Shown piece after piece: positions 1 to 12,400 of a stretch of DNA of 64,000 nt (its first letter is position 1; every line of letters starts with the position of its first letter). Source of the DNA: Bacillota bacterium (GTDB lineage: Bacteria > Bacillota > Clostridia > Lachnospirales > Lachnospiraceae); assembly GCA_023423335.1 (NCBI GenBank), contig JAFAFU010000065.1, forward strand, positions 62,001 through 126,000, read 5' to 3'. The translations under genes and the position numbers were made by a program. Below the pieces are notes generated by a model. It was not told the DNA's origin. It saw nothing but the letters and a program-made list of their open reading frames with translations, and did not search any database.

Positions 1-1637
1 TCTGCTTTCGGAGAAAGCATCGCGGTCGGCTCATCCAGAACAACCAAATTCGTATTTTTAAACAGTGCCCGTGCGATTGCCAATTTTTGTTGCTGTCCTC
101 CGGATAATTCTATGCCGTTATCATCAAATTGCTTACCCATCTGGGTATTAACGCCATTTGGAAGACTCATGACATACTCTTTAAGCCCGACTTCCCCGAG
201 GATTTTCATAATCTCATCCTTACTTCCCTCCTGATCTTCCTTATCGAAGATAATATTTTCAAGAAGGGAGGTATTCCATATCTTGAAATCCTGGAATACT
301 GCAGATACCTTACTCATGTATGCTTTCAATTCTATCTTATTAATATCCTGTCCATTCAGATAAATTGTACCCTTTGTTGGTTTATAAAGGCGAAGCAGCA
401 GCTTAATCAATGTTGATTTACCTGCACCATTTTCTCCGACAATTACCAATTTGGTTGCATTTTTCACTTCAAGGTTGATTTCCTCGAGAACATATTCGGA
501 TTGTCCGGGATATCTGAACCAGACATCCTCAAAACGCACATTCATCTCTTGTGAATCATTCATTATTAACTCATTATCCTCTTTTGAATCAATCTGATGC
601 TCTTCTTTGATATTTAGATAATCTAAAAAGGTTTGTATGTATCTGCCTGATTTTTGCAGTAGTATAGTTTGGAAGGAAATGGAATTTGCTATTGCAATAA
701 ATGATATGATTGCACTGATAAATACTGTAAAATCACCGACAGTAATTTGATTATTGTTGGTCATCTGCGCAAAATACAGATAGATCGCACCATCCTGCAG
801 ACTGAATAATGTCCCGCTGATCACCCCCATCACTGTAAACGCAACTACTGCTATTGTAATCCCTTTAATCAGTTTAATTGCTGTCGCATACATCTTATCC
901 GAAATCCATTTTTGAAGCTTATTAATACGCATCTCCTTAGCATAGTTGAAATTCGTCGCTAATTCCTGAAAATATCCCAGCTTCCTTCCTACTTTGACAA
1001 GTGAATTATTCCATACCTCAAACTCTTTATTTGCTGCGATTGCGCTTAAAATGGAGCCAATAATACAAATCACCAGCAGCGATACGATAATAAGCGGATT
1101 ATACAGTACAAGTACTACGCTAATTCCCACTGCCTGAACAATACTCGTGATCAATACCCTTATTCCGTCTATCGTATTTCTGATATTCATAAAGGCTGCT
1201 TGTTTGGGATAGAATACCTCCATTGCTTTCTGCCTTTCATCGATCAGCTTCGGATCTTCAATCTGGCGATAAGAAAGATTCATGGTTTTCTTTTGTATCT
1301 GAAATATGAAGTGAATTTTTATCTGCTCGATATTCTCTTCATTGTAGCAATTGTACAAATTCGTGATTACCCTTAAAATCAAGCTAATTCCTGTCATGAG
1401 GGCAATATAAAATACAACGCGGCCAGTATCCTTTCCATGTGTTAATTCATCAACTATCAGCTTTAAGAATATAAGACCACTGTATAACAGAGCCGTATCA
1501 ACCAAAATCATAATGCAGCTGAAAAGCATATAGCCTTTCTTATATTTCCTGATCAGTCTGTAAAGTCTTCCTACATTTCCCAAATAGCCAAAAAAGCTTT
1601 TTATAGTACCTGCAATTGATTTTATTTTTTTAGCCAT
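1..1637 (-). CDS. ABC exporter half-transporter (permease-ATPase fusion), partial
   Basis: About 545 residues are visible; the C-terminus runs off the window at position 1. The N-terminal ~330 residues hold several hydrophobic helices of an exporter-type membrane domain. The ATPase domain has Walker A GENGAGKST, signature LSGGQQQK and Walker B LVVLDEPT. The D-loop reads AMLSP instead of the usual SALDP. The start ATG overlaps the stop of the upstream transporter by 8 bases (ATGGCTAA), which implies translational coupling and probably a heterodimer with it. It is the last visible gene of the PKS operon, so export of the product or self-protection is the inferred role. The substrate is not visible from sequence. 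Confidence 0.85.
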   Translation of the reverse strand, partial: MAKKIKSIAGTIKSFFGYLGNVGRLYRLIRKYKKGYMLFSCIMILVDTALLYSGLIFLKLIVDELTHGKDTGRVVFYIALMTGISLILRVITNLYNCYNEENIEQIKIHFIFQIQKKTMNLSYRQIEDPKLIDERQKAMEVFYPKQAAFMNIRNTIDGIRVLITSIVQAVGISVVLVLYNPLIIVSLLVICIIGSILSAIAANKEFEVWNNSLVKVGRKLGYFQELATNFNYAKEMRINKLQKWISDKMYATAIKLIKGITIAVVAFTVMGVISGTLFSLQDGAIYLYFAQMTNNNQITVGDFTVFISAIISFIAIANSISFQTILLQKSGRYIQTFLDYLNIKEEHQIDSKEDNELIMNDSQEMNVRFEDVWFRYPGQSEYVLEEINLEVKNATKLVIVGENGAGKSTLIKLLLRLYKPTKGTIYLNGQDINKIELKAYMSKVSAVFQDFKIWNTSLLENIIFDKEDQEGSKDEIMKILGEVGLKEYVMSLPNGVNTQMGKQFDDNGIELSGGQQQKLAIARALFKNTNLVVLDEPTAMLSPKA

Positions 1638-3432
1638 TGGATAAACCCTCCTCTACATAATATTGTGCCTGCAGTTTAAACATCTCAGCGTACAATCCGT
1701 TCTTCTCCATTAATTCGTTATGACTGCCGTATTCAATTATTCCACCCTCATGAAATACGCATATTTTATCGCAGAATTTAGAACTGCTTAATCGATGTGA
1801 GATATAAAGGGCCGTCTTGTTTTTTACCATACCATTAAAATGCTGATAGATATTATGCTCCGCTACCGGAGACAGATTAGCTGTAGGTTCATCCAGAATG
1901 ACCACCGGAGCATTTTTATAAGCCGCCCGGCATAGGGCAAGTCTTTGCTGCTGCCCGCCAGACAGTTCCATTCCATCCTCTGCGAACTCTCTGGACAGAA
2001 TGGTTTCTCCCTGGTTTGGTAATGAGGCTATCTTATCCCACACCCCATATTCCTTGAAAATATCGTTGACTGGCTCTTTTTCCTTCAGGTTCTCCTGGAA
2101 AGTGATGTTCTCATAGACACTAAGTGCAAATATCTTATAGTCTTGAAATACCGTTGAGAATACATCCATGTAATCATCGTAATCATAATCCTTGATATTT
2201 CTTCCATTATACAGAATTTCACCTTCTGTTACGTCATATAGCCTCATCAGCAATTTTACAAAGGTGGTCTTTCCTGCACCGTTTTCTCCTACAATCGATA
2301 CTTTTTCTCCCGGATTCAATGTCATTGAAACATTCTTTAATACATATTGTTCCGAATTGGGATATTTAAATGAGACATTACAAAATTCCAATACGCCCGG
2401 TTTTGTGCGGTCTATATTTGTATCCTTTTTGCGCGTACTTCTAAGCCTGCTTTCATATTTCAGGAATTTGAAATACTCATTGATAAAATTATCATTCTTG
2501 TATAAATTAACAACTTCACCGGACAGCATACCAAAGCTCTGAGCAAATTGTCTCGATGCATTCAGCAATAAAGTAAAGCTGCCTATGGTAGTTGCTCCTC
2601 CGATCACAGATGCAGCCAGCCAGATCAAAATAACCACTTCCTGCGCTGCTGTAAGTATGATGCTGATCAGATTGCTGATCTGGGTATTACGGGCCTTCTT
2701 ATTAAACTTGACACGGTATCGGTCCCTGTTTTCCCGTCCCTTTCCTATAATGTAATCTTGAAGATTGTATATCCGTACTTCCTTTCCGTAAATCAGATTT
2801 TCGGTTAATTCCGTAAGATATTTCCATCTTCTTTCAAGCGGCATGATTTCACTCTGTAAATCATAATTCTTTTTCTGGGTTCTTAAATTAATCATCATAC
2901 TCGTGACGGAAACCACCAGAATTAGAATAATAATCAGCGGGTTAAGTGTGCTTATAATAAATGCGGTGATAACCAGTTGGATTAAAAATACCACTCCATT
3001 ATTAATTGCACCCAGATATAACTCCAAATTCTCTGCATTGAGAAGCACATAGGCCGCCTTCCCCATCTGTTCCAGCACTGCCATGTTCTCGGTATATTCA
3101 TAATCCATTTCAACCGCTTTACTGGAAAAGCTCGCGGACATGGGCATCATAAGTTCTTTCGCATGCAGCTTAACAAAATTGTTGGAAATCGTCTTCAGGT
3201 TTCCAAAAATCAGGTTCAGAATCACCATCCACATCACTATGATAATTAATTGGTGAAAACCTTCCTTATTAATAATACTGTCCACTAAAAATTTTACCGC
3301 CACAATGTTAATAAACGGTGTAGTCGAATTTGAAAAGACCTGTAGAAAGGAGAAAAATAAATACTTCTTATTGTTCTTCCATATTAAGCTCATCATATCC
3401 TTGAAATTAATAAATATCTGTTTCAGTTTCAA
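1630..3432 (-). CDS. ABC exporter half-transporter (permease-ATPase fusion)
   Basis: This 600-residue protein has a six-helix-type membrane domain (about residues 20-320) followed by an ATPase with Walker A GENGAGKTTFVKLL, signature LSGGQQQR, Walker B VVILDEPT and H-loop SHR. The D-loop is ANLSP, with Ser where Asp is usual, the same change as in its partner. I chose a TTG start 8 bases after GGAGG; the frame stays open to 3447, which would add five residues. The gene lies 59 bases after the PKS and overlaps the next transporter. Its inferred role is to export the polyketide as a heterodimer. It lacks an N-terminal peptidase domain, so it is not a bacteriocin-processing type. Confidence 0.85.
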   Translation of the reverse strand: MKLKQIFINFKDMMSLIWKNNKKYLFFSFLQVFSNSTTPFINIVAVKFLVDSIINKEGFHQLIIIVMWMVILNLIFGNLKTISNNFVKLHAKELMMPMSASFSSKAVEMDYEYTENMAVLEQMGKAAYVLLNAENLELYLGAINNGVVFLIQLVITAFIISTLNPLIIILILVVSVTSMMINLRTQKKNYDLQSEIMPLERRWKYLTELTENLIYGKEVRIYNLQDYIIGKGRENRDRYRVKFNKKARNTQISNLISIILTAAQEVVILIWLAASVIGGATTIGSFTLLLNASRQFAQSFGMLSGEVVNLYKNDNFINEYFKFLKYESRLRSTRKKDTNIDRTKPGVLEFCNVSFKYPNSEQYVLKNVSMTLNPGEKVSIVGENGAGKTTFVKLLMRLYDVTEGEILYNGRNIKDYDYDDYMDVFSTVFQDYKIFALSVYENITFQENLKEKEPVNDIFKEYGVWDKIASLPNQGETILSREFAEDGMELSGGQQQRLALCRAAYKNAPVVILDEPTANLSPVAEHNIYQHFNGMVKNKTALYISHRLSSSKFCDKICVFHEGGIIEYGSHNELMEKNGLYAEMFKLQAQYYVEEGLSNG

Positions 3433-3491
3433 AATAACCACCTCCAAGTGAATTCACTATTTTTCATTCCGTATCCTTATTACCACTAATT

Positions 3492-6400
3492 TTATTGATC
3501 ATCTTTTTCAGAGCGCTTCATACTTTCCTTTAATTGACTGATTGGATTCCTCATGAAATCGGTCCGCGTAAAATAGGTAAGTATATCCTTAAAACTGCAA
3601 ATTATGTGACTAATCTGTTCTTTACTATAAATATTCGCCTTATAGGATACATTCATCTGAAAAACGTTATTGTATTTCTTAATATAAAAGTCTACGTGAT
3701 TCTTTGATATTGTCTGGTTAATCGCTATTTCCTTCTTATCTTTGATTTTTTTGATCGATTGATCTTCAAAATCAAAGAAATAATAGAAGTTCGGAAGTCG
3801 GTTATTATTGGCTGCTTTTCTCAGCTTAACAATATTGTTATAATCATAGAATTGATTGCTGATATCCTGCTCGATATTTTTAGCAGTCAGCATCAAATAA
3901 TCTGATATTATGATATCTTCAGCTATTTGACTCCTTATCGGAATTAAATTAATAAACACTCCAAGAATTTTTTTGAACCTGGGCCGATATCGATTCAGGG
4001 TAGGAATTAGCAGCGCTATATCATTCTTTCCGCTCTCAATCGATAGAGCAAGGGTAAGGGCTGTGTAAAATACGCTGAACAAAGATATATTCATGCTCAT
4101 TGAGAGTGTTTTCATTTTATCTGCAAGCTCGTTATCGATTGTCTCGTCAACAGAAGCATACGTTATTTCCATGGAGTTCGCTTGCAGTTCAAGTGAATCA
4201 TCATAATGATCCAACCGTCCTGCCCAGTATTTCTCCATCTCCCTGTATTCATCCGTCAGAATAAACTCCGATTCGAAGTCGATATAATCATGGTATTGGC
4301 CCCTGGGCTCCTCAATCGGTCTGCCCATTGCCAGTGTAAGCATTTCGTCCTGAAACAGGCTGGCGGAATAGCCGTCCAGTAATATATGATGGACATCAAA
4401 GAGGAGTATTTTTTCATTTTCAGGTCCTAAAAATACCGTCGCATGAAATAACGGAGCCTTTTTATAATCGAAGCTTCTTAAGTAGGAATGATAATCTATA
4501 TCGTCCATTTTTGTAACACTGACATAATCGATTGTAATTTTGAGTTTCGGCAATACACACTGCATTAATTTGCCATCAATAATAGTAAAATTCGTCCGTA
4601 AAATTTCGTGTCTCTGTATAATTTCATTAATGACTTTCTCCAGATCACCCTCAAACTCGGAAATATCTGATATAAATGGATTATTATACATTAATTTGTT
4701 GGCATTCAATCGGCTGTCAAAGTAGATACGTTTTTGTACCTCGGAGGTAGGATAAATACAGGTTTCTGGTTCTGACTTAATCTCTGCCGCAGACACAGCA
4801 GCTTCTTCTTCTGCGGCATTAATTCCTGTCACCGGCTGTTTGGAGTCTATGTATTCAGATAAGGTTCGGACTGAGGTATATTCAAACAAATCAGCGATTG
4901 TCAGATAATCGGGATATTTTTCATCAATCAGATCATGCATCTCAGAAAGCATGACCGAGTCCCCTCCCATCTCAAAAAAGTTATCAAAAACATTAATTTC
5001 CTCATATCCAAGGATACTGCTGTAAATTGAGCCGATAATTCTCTCTGTATCCTTATATTGACCGGAGTAATCACCAACAAGTTTTGTGTGACTGCCGGTA
5101 TTTTTTGTTTTTGATGCCTTGTCCGACTTCGGTATGAATATCAATTTGCCGTTTTTAATCTGAGCAAAATCTCTATTACCATCGCTTAACCGCTGATCAT
5201 CCTGTGAGTTTTGTCTCATCTCCAATAGCGCTGATATCTTAGCCGTAATTCTTGGTGAAGCCTGATTTTTCGAATACTGAGACATTGCAAGGAAATTATC
5301 ATCCACATTGAACTGACCGATCGTTACCCTATGCTTTGAACTCTTAAGGAAGCCGTCCAAAGCAGCAATCCCCTCTTTTGTAGTAATAGCCTTGGTTGCT
5401 GAGTCAACATTAATTCCATGTACCACTGACATCCCTGTTTCTTTCCATGATACCCAATTAACCGTAAGAGTTTTTCTTCCCAGTCTGTTCCGATAATCAG
5501 TGAAAGCATCCAAATAGGAATTCGCCGCCACATAATCACTCTGTCCGGCTTCTCCTGAATCAGTAACGGCAGAGGAATAAAGTAACATGAAATCCAAATG
5601 ATCCTGAATTGTCAGCGTATCTAAATTCCATGCGCCATAAATCTTTGGATTGAATACAGAAAGGAAGGATTCTTTTTCCTTTCTTAAAATATATCCTGCT
5701 CCGCTTATCCCTGCCGAATGGACAACCGCATGTATTCGTCCATATTGTTTTCTCACATCATCCATCACTTCTTTAACGGAATTGTAATCTCCTACGTCAC
5801 AGGAATAGATGTTTAGCGTGCCGCCATTCTTTTTCATTTCTTCAAATAATTCAATTTTACGCTTCAGCTTTTCATCCTTTTTCAGTTCTTCCCATTCTTC
5901 CTCAGGTGCAAAACCCCTGCGGCTCAGTAAAATGATGTGCCCGCTAATCTGACTGCTGATGTAGTTTGCTGTTTCCAGTCCGATACCGTCCGTCCCTCCG
6001 GTAATCACGTACACTCCGCCCTCACGGAGAATGTCAGGATTTACCGGATTGATATCGGCCTCATCCATTTCTTCCACATACCTGATATTATTCCTGTATC
6101 CTGCCATATACAGATGTGTATTTACATATAATTCCTTCCGGATACATTCAGCAGATGTCTCCAGTTCCATATCAATCGCTCTGCAGTTTATATTGGTATA
6201 TTCCTGTTCAATTACCTTACCCAGACTCAATACTGATGCATTCTCCGGAACCAGAAATTTCTCTTCACCGCTAATTCGGTATGCATTGTTGGACAAGATG
6301 AGCAGGTCTATTTTGGGGTTAAAATGAGCTTTTGACATTGCTTTAATGATATAGATCAAATCAAAAAATCCGGTTTCCAGCTTATTCTTAATCTCATCAC

Positions 6401-9400
6401 TGCTCTCGGAAGGTATCCTGCAGAAGGATTTTGCGTGCAGTATCATTTTAATACTCTTGTCCTGAAGATCTTCAAAGAAAGTCTGGTAACCATTCGCTTC
6501 AGAAGATGCATAGTAATGCTTGCTGTCTTCTTTTTTATATACATCGCCGGGATAGAGATGAATAACATCTATCCCCTCTTCTTCTAACCGTAAAGATAGT
6601 TCCTCCAGTTCGGGCTTCTGATTATGTAGAATTACAACCGTATCTCCGGCCTTTAATCTGGAATAATCCTCTGCTTCATTACTAATCCACTTCTTATCAT
6701 AATAATAACTATCCAGTTTGACTTCTTCTTCCTGTATAAGCTCCAGCTCCGGGACCTTATACCAACAATGTAGCTTATCATACGGATAAGTGGGCAGATG
6801 TGTTTTGCTATAAACTCCATTATACAGTGCTGACCATGATACCTCCGCTCCCTTGATATAGCACTCCAACAGACCAGACAGATGCTTTAGGGAACCATCG
6901 GACATATATTCTGCTATCAGCTTTTCTGACTTCGCCGTCAGTTGGTTCTGCTCTTTCAGCGTGATTTCGTATTCATATCTGTTTACTTTGTTCTCAGGCA
7001 CAATGGAGTACTGTCCTGAATAACAATCAGAAATCGATGCATCATATGGATAATAGCTGCTTAACTGTTCCAGTTTATATATTAAATCCTCTCTGTCCTG
7101 AAAGATAAAGGCAACGCGGTAAGGAAAATGGTAACGCCCGGTATTAATATTATGACATAATTGTCCATAATCTAATATATCTGTACACCTGACATAATCC
7201 AGATAACGTCCTAACAGATTTTTCAGTGCAGTTGTACTTTTCGCAGTTACGGTAATAACATACGGTTCATAGCTGCCCATTGTGCGCGGCATCACTATCT
7301 CAGGAGCTTCTTCCATAATCACATGACAATTGGTTCCGCTCATTCCAAAGCCGTTTATTCCGATAACCACCCTGTTCTTCTTAGGCAATAGCTTAGTGGG
7401 TTTGGTTATTACATACAAAGGTGATGCCAAAAAATCAATATTGCGGTTAGGAATATTTAGATTTAAACTGGGTGGAATTATCTTATGCCGCAGCATAAGA
7501 ACCATCTTAAGAATGCCGCTGATTCCGGAGGCTTCATTTAAATGTCCGATATTGGTTTTCAAAGACCCAATCCCGCAAATTTGCTTATCCTTCGTTATCG
7601 TTTCATATGCATCAGTAATCCCTCTCACTTCAATCGGATCACCCAAAGGTGTCCCTGTTCCATGTGCTTCAATATAACTAATCTCATGGGGTGTAACTCC
7701 CGCATTCCTCCATGCTCTTTGGATTGCTTCAGATTGTGCCAGGTAATTCGGCGCAGCAATACCAAAGGAGCTGCCATCCTGATTGATCGCACTTCCTTTA
7801 ATAACCGAATAAATGGCATCTCCATCCTTCACTGCCTGTTTCAATGATTTTAACAGTACAACACCGACGCCCTCACCGACAGCAGCTCCCGTAGAATAGT
7901 CCGCAAATGCTCTGGTCTTCTCTTCCTGTGATTCAAAGCCTACAGAAAATTTGTCCGCAACCGGGGCAAGTGCCAGGGATACTCCTCCTGCTAATGCCAT
8001 GTCACAGCTTCCATTTCTGATCTGATCACAGGCCATATGAATGGATACCAATGAAGAAGAACAAGCTGTATCAATGACCATACTCGGACCCTTTAAGTCA
8101 AACAGGTAGGCTACCTTGCTCGCTGACATACTGATCTGATTGAGTGGCAGGGATGCATTAAACAATTCCGGATCCGCCTCATATAACAGTCTGCTGTAAG
8201 CACTTCCGATATTAGCCGAATATCCAAGAAATATTCCTGTATTAGTCCCTTTGATACCATTCTTTCCATAGCCGGCATCATCGATTGCAGATGCACAGCA
8301 TTGTAAGAACAACCTGTTCGCAGGATCAATCAGAGAAGCTTCCCTGGGTGACATACCAAAGTAAGTATAATCAAATTTATTAATTTCATCCAAATATGCA
8401 CATTTTCGAAATTTAATATCTTCCGATGTTTTATGCTGGTATTTAATATGATTTTCTACTTCTCTTCTATGTTCTTCCGGCATCTCACGAATTGCATTGA
8501 TACCGTTAATTAATAATTCCCAATATTCCTCCAGATTATCTGCATTCGGAAGCTTCATCCCAACGCCGATAATTGCGATATCATTCTCATTAATTGCGAT
8601 TTCGCTCCGTTCTTGCACGGTACCTGGATTATCCTCTCTGATAGCATGTATGCTTTCTTCCTCAGGTTCTGCTTCTTCTTTGGTGGTCCCCCCACCCATT
8701 TCCAGAATATATTCCGCCAGAGATTTCACAGTTGGATGGGAGAATAAATCTGTTATTTTAAGTAATTTCGGATAACGCAGATCAACTTCATTGAAAATAT
8801 AGCCTAACATAATCGAATCGGCCCCTAATTCGAAGAAATTATCAAATATGTTAATTTCATCATAACCAAGAACTTTACAGCAGGCTTCACAGAGTTGGTT
8901 TTCCACCCGCCCATATTCTCCGGTTCCCGGTACGGACTTCTGTGCTTCTTCCTGAACTTTCTTCTGGGCTTCCTCCAGCAGGCGTATATTATTCTTAATA
9001 TATTCAGAGAATTCCATCGGGTATTTTTTAATCAATAGCCCCATCTGACTCTGAAGGTTCAATTCTCCGATTACAAGATTACCACCTCCGCTGTTTAATA
9101 CCGAGAACAGACCCATGATACCTGTTTTAGTCTTAATTGATTTAAATAAGGTATCAATAGTAAAGTTATGATCCACGGACATACCGGTTTCCGACCATGT
9201 AGCCCAGTTGATTGTCGCATTAACCCCGGGTTCCGTCTTTTTCCTGTACTCGCAATAAGCATCCATATATACATTACCGGCTGCATAATCCGGCAAATCA
9301 GAACTGCTGAAAATAGTGGAGATACTTGAATACATCACGAAAAAATCCAAATCCTGATTTCTCGTCTCATGATCAAGAATATATGTACCAAAAATCTTAG

Positions 9401-12400
9401 GTGCAATCATGCCTGTTATCCGTTCTTCATTCAGACCGGCTAGATTAGTTCCTCCGCCGATACCGGCTGCATGGAATACACCGTTAAGCTTACCGTACAA
9501 CTGATTTACAGATTTTATTACGGAAATAACCTCTGCTTTGTCAGATATATCACATACATAATAAGCCACCTGCTTTGCATATTTTTGAAGCTCTTGTATC
9601 TTCTTGATCCGTTTAATCACCTGCTGATTTTGATTCTCTCTAAGGATGCTCTCCCATTGAGAGGCTTCCGGCAAGGCAGAACGTCCCAGTAAGATCAAAG
9701 TGATATTGTCGGCACGTCTTAGAAGGCCCATTGCTGTCTCAAATCCTATTCCGCCCACTCCTCCCGTAATCAGATAGATACCGCCATCCTTCACTATCAC
9801 ATCTTTTTCGGTAGCCGGAATTTCAACTTCCTCCAACCCTTCAACATAACGCATATTATTTCTATAGCAAACGATATCCAATCCATGTCTGCTCTCAATT
9901 TCATCTGCTATAATCTGAGGTTCTGTATTTGTATCAAAATCGATGCAGTAGGTATGAATATTTTTAAATTCCCTGTTTAAGGCTTTCCCGAACCCGAAAA
10001 TCGCTGCGCCCTCAGGACTTAAGCTGGTTTCCTCCCCCGTTACACAAAAAGCATTATTAATCAGTGAAATTATGGTAAGGTTATTCTTACTCCATATTGA
10101 GGATTTCAGGCATTTATACAAGGAGGAAAGACCCATAAGAGAAATTTTAAGATAATACCTTAAATCACTATCATTTTGAATCGATTCCATATTAACGCGT
10201 CCCATATAAATCACATGGGTTATTGTGGAAAAATCGACATTCCTGTATAATTGCTGAAAATAGTTCTCGGCATTGATGATTTTCAACATTTTTTCATCAA
10301 TGTTAAGTGTAATTATGCGATGAAATCTGTTTTCCAGATATTTGTGGATATCTGGCTGTACATTCTCCGATAATTGAATGAATAAACAATCCTGCAGATT
10401 ACATTGCTCTTCGCTTTTTTCCTTCTCCAGAAATACTCTCCTGTAATACAATTGCTCCCTTGGCTGCACTGCATAATCCTGTTTGATTTCTATCCTGTCA
10501 GTACTCTCCTTAGGGGTATCGGTTTTCTGCGCTGTAAGCTTTTCAATCGGCAGCCATACATGGGATTTTTTGAAGGGATAATGCGGCAATATCACCTTAT
10601 TCCTGCTAAATCCATTATAGAGAAGCTCCCAGTCAATTTCCGTTCCATTCATATACATCACAGCGATTTTATCAATCATTTTTCTAATGTCAGCTTTTGC
10701 TGTGATCTTATCTTCTATTGCGGAATATTCCATCAGCATTTCATTACAGTCTTGCAATAAATCTCCATATGCAGCAGTGGCTGCCGGAGCCGGATTATCC
10801 AGATTGGCATAATAGATGCCCTCTGATTTGTGATTTTCATCCAGCATATCAATCTTTTGAATGCTGACCAGCTTCTCCAATAACTCCTGCTTGTTCTCAA
10901 ATACAACAGCTATTCTGAGTTGATAATGTGTTTTATTCCTATTGGTATTGACCGCTACAAGATTGATATCGATTGAATCCTCCGCTAAGAAGTCAATATA
11001 TTTGTTGACTAAACTCTGCAAACTTTCCTGACATTTTGCAGATAGGCATAACATATCCACCGGTCTTGGCGCTTCCAACTGCGATTCATTCCTATGCTCC
11101 TGTAAAATCATATGACAGTTGGTTCCGCTGATTCCAAATGCACTTACTGCACAGGTTCTTGATTTTCCTTCCGGTACCACCCAATCCTTGGTATATTGAT
11201 TGATATAGAATGGAGAGTTGCAAAAACCAATAATCATATTCGGCTGCATAAAATTCTTCATTCCCGGAATTTTTTTATATTGAATTGCCGCAATGGCTTT
11301 GATTGCAGCAGCCATACTTGCGCATTCATATAGATGCCCCAAATTACTTTTTGATGCACTTAGGGCACAATACTGCTTTCTCTTGGTATACATGCCAAAT
11401 GCATTGTTTAATCCTTGAAACTCTATCGGATCTCCCAGAATTGTCGCTGTTCCATGGGTTTCTATATAATCAATATCCTCCGGATGTATATCAGCATCCT
11501 TTAAGGCATCTAAGATAACAGTCGTCTGCGCGACCGGATTCGGAGCTGTTATTCCCATTGCCGTCCCATCATGGTTAATGGATATTCCTTTGATAACGGC
11601 ATAGATGTAGTCTTTATCCTTCACTGCCTGCTCCAGTGGCTTTAACAATATGCAGGCAACTCCTTCACCGATACTGGTTCCGCTGGCCCCGGCGTCGAAG
11701 GTTCTGGTCTTATCATCATCGGATTCAAACCCTAATTTTGTAGACTGTGTAATCAACGGAAGCAGATTAAGCTTCACGCCTCCCGCGATTGCCATTTCAG
11801 AGGTATGGCTCTTTAAACTGTCACATGCCTGATTGATTGCTACAAGAGAAGAAGAGCAGGCTGTATCCAGGACCAGACTCGGTCCCTTTAAATCTAAAAT
11901 ATGCGATGCTCTTGCAGGTAAAATAGCCGGCATGTTTCCAACCATGGCATACTTCATTAAGTCGGAATGCTTAAAAGAGATATTCATTAAATAATTATCC
12001 TTAAAGGAACCTGCTGAATACCCAATAAATATTCCCGTTTTACTTCCTTTCAAAGCTTTGTTATTATAGCCGGCATCATCAAAGGTCTCACAAATAGTCT
12101 CCAGTAGTAAGCGCTGAGCTGGATCCATTACCTGTGCCTCTCTTGGGGAAATTTTGAAATATTCATAGTCAAATTCATCCAGATGCTCCAGATAGGTGCC
12201 TTTATAATACTCGGGCTCAAGTTCTTCACCCAAAAATACTTTTGCATACTCACGTACCTGATTTTTTCTATGTTCAGGCATTTCTCGGATGCAATCTATA
12301 TTTTTTTTATAAATATCCCAATACTCTGGTAATGAGCTCTCATCAGCGATTTTAAGTCCGATACCAATAATGGCAATATCCATGTGATTATCTTCCCTTT

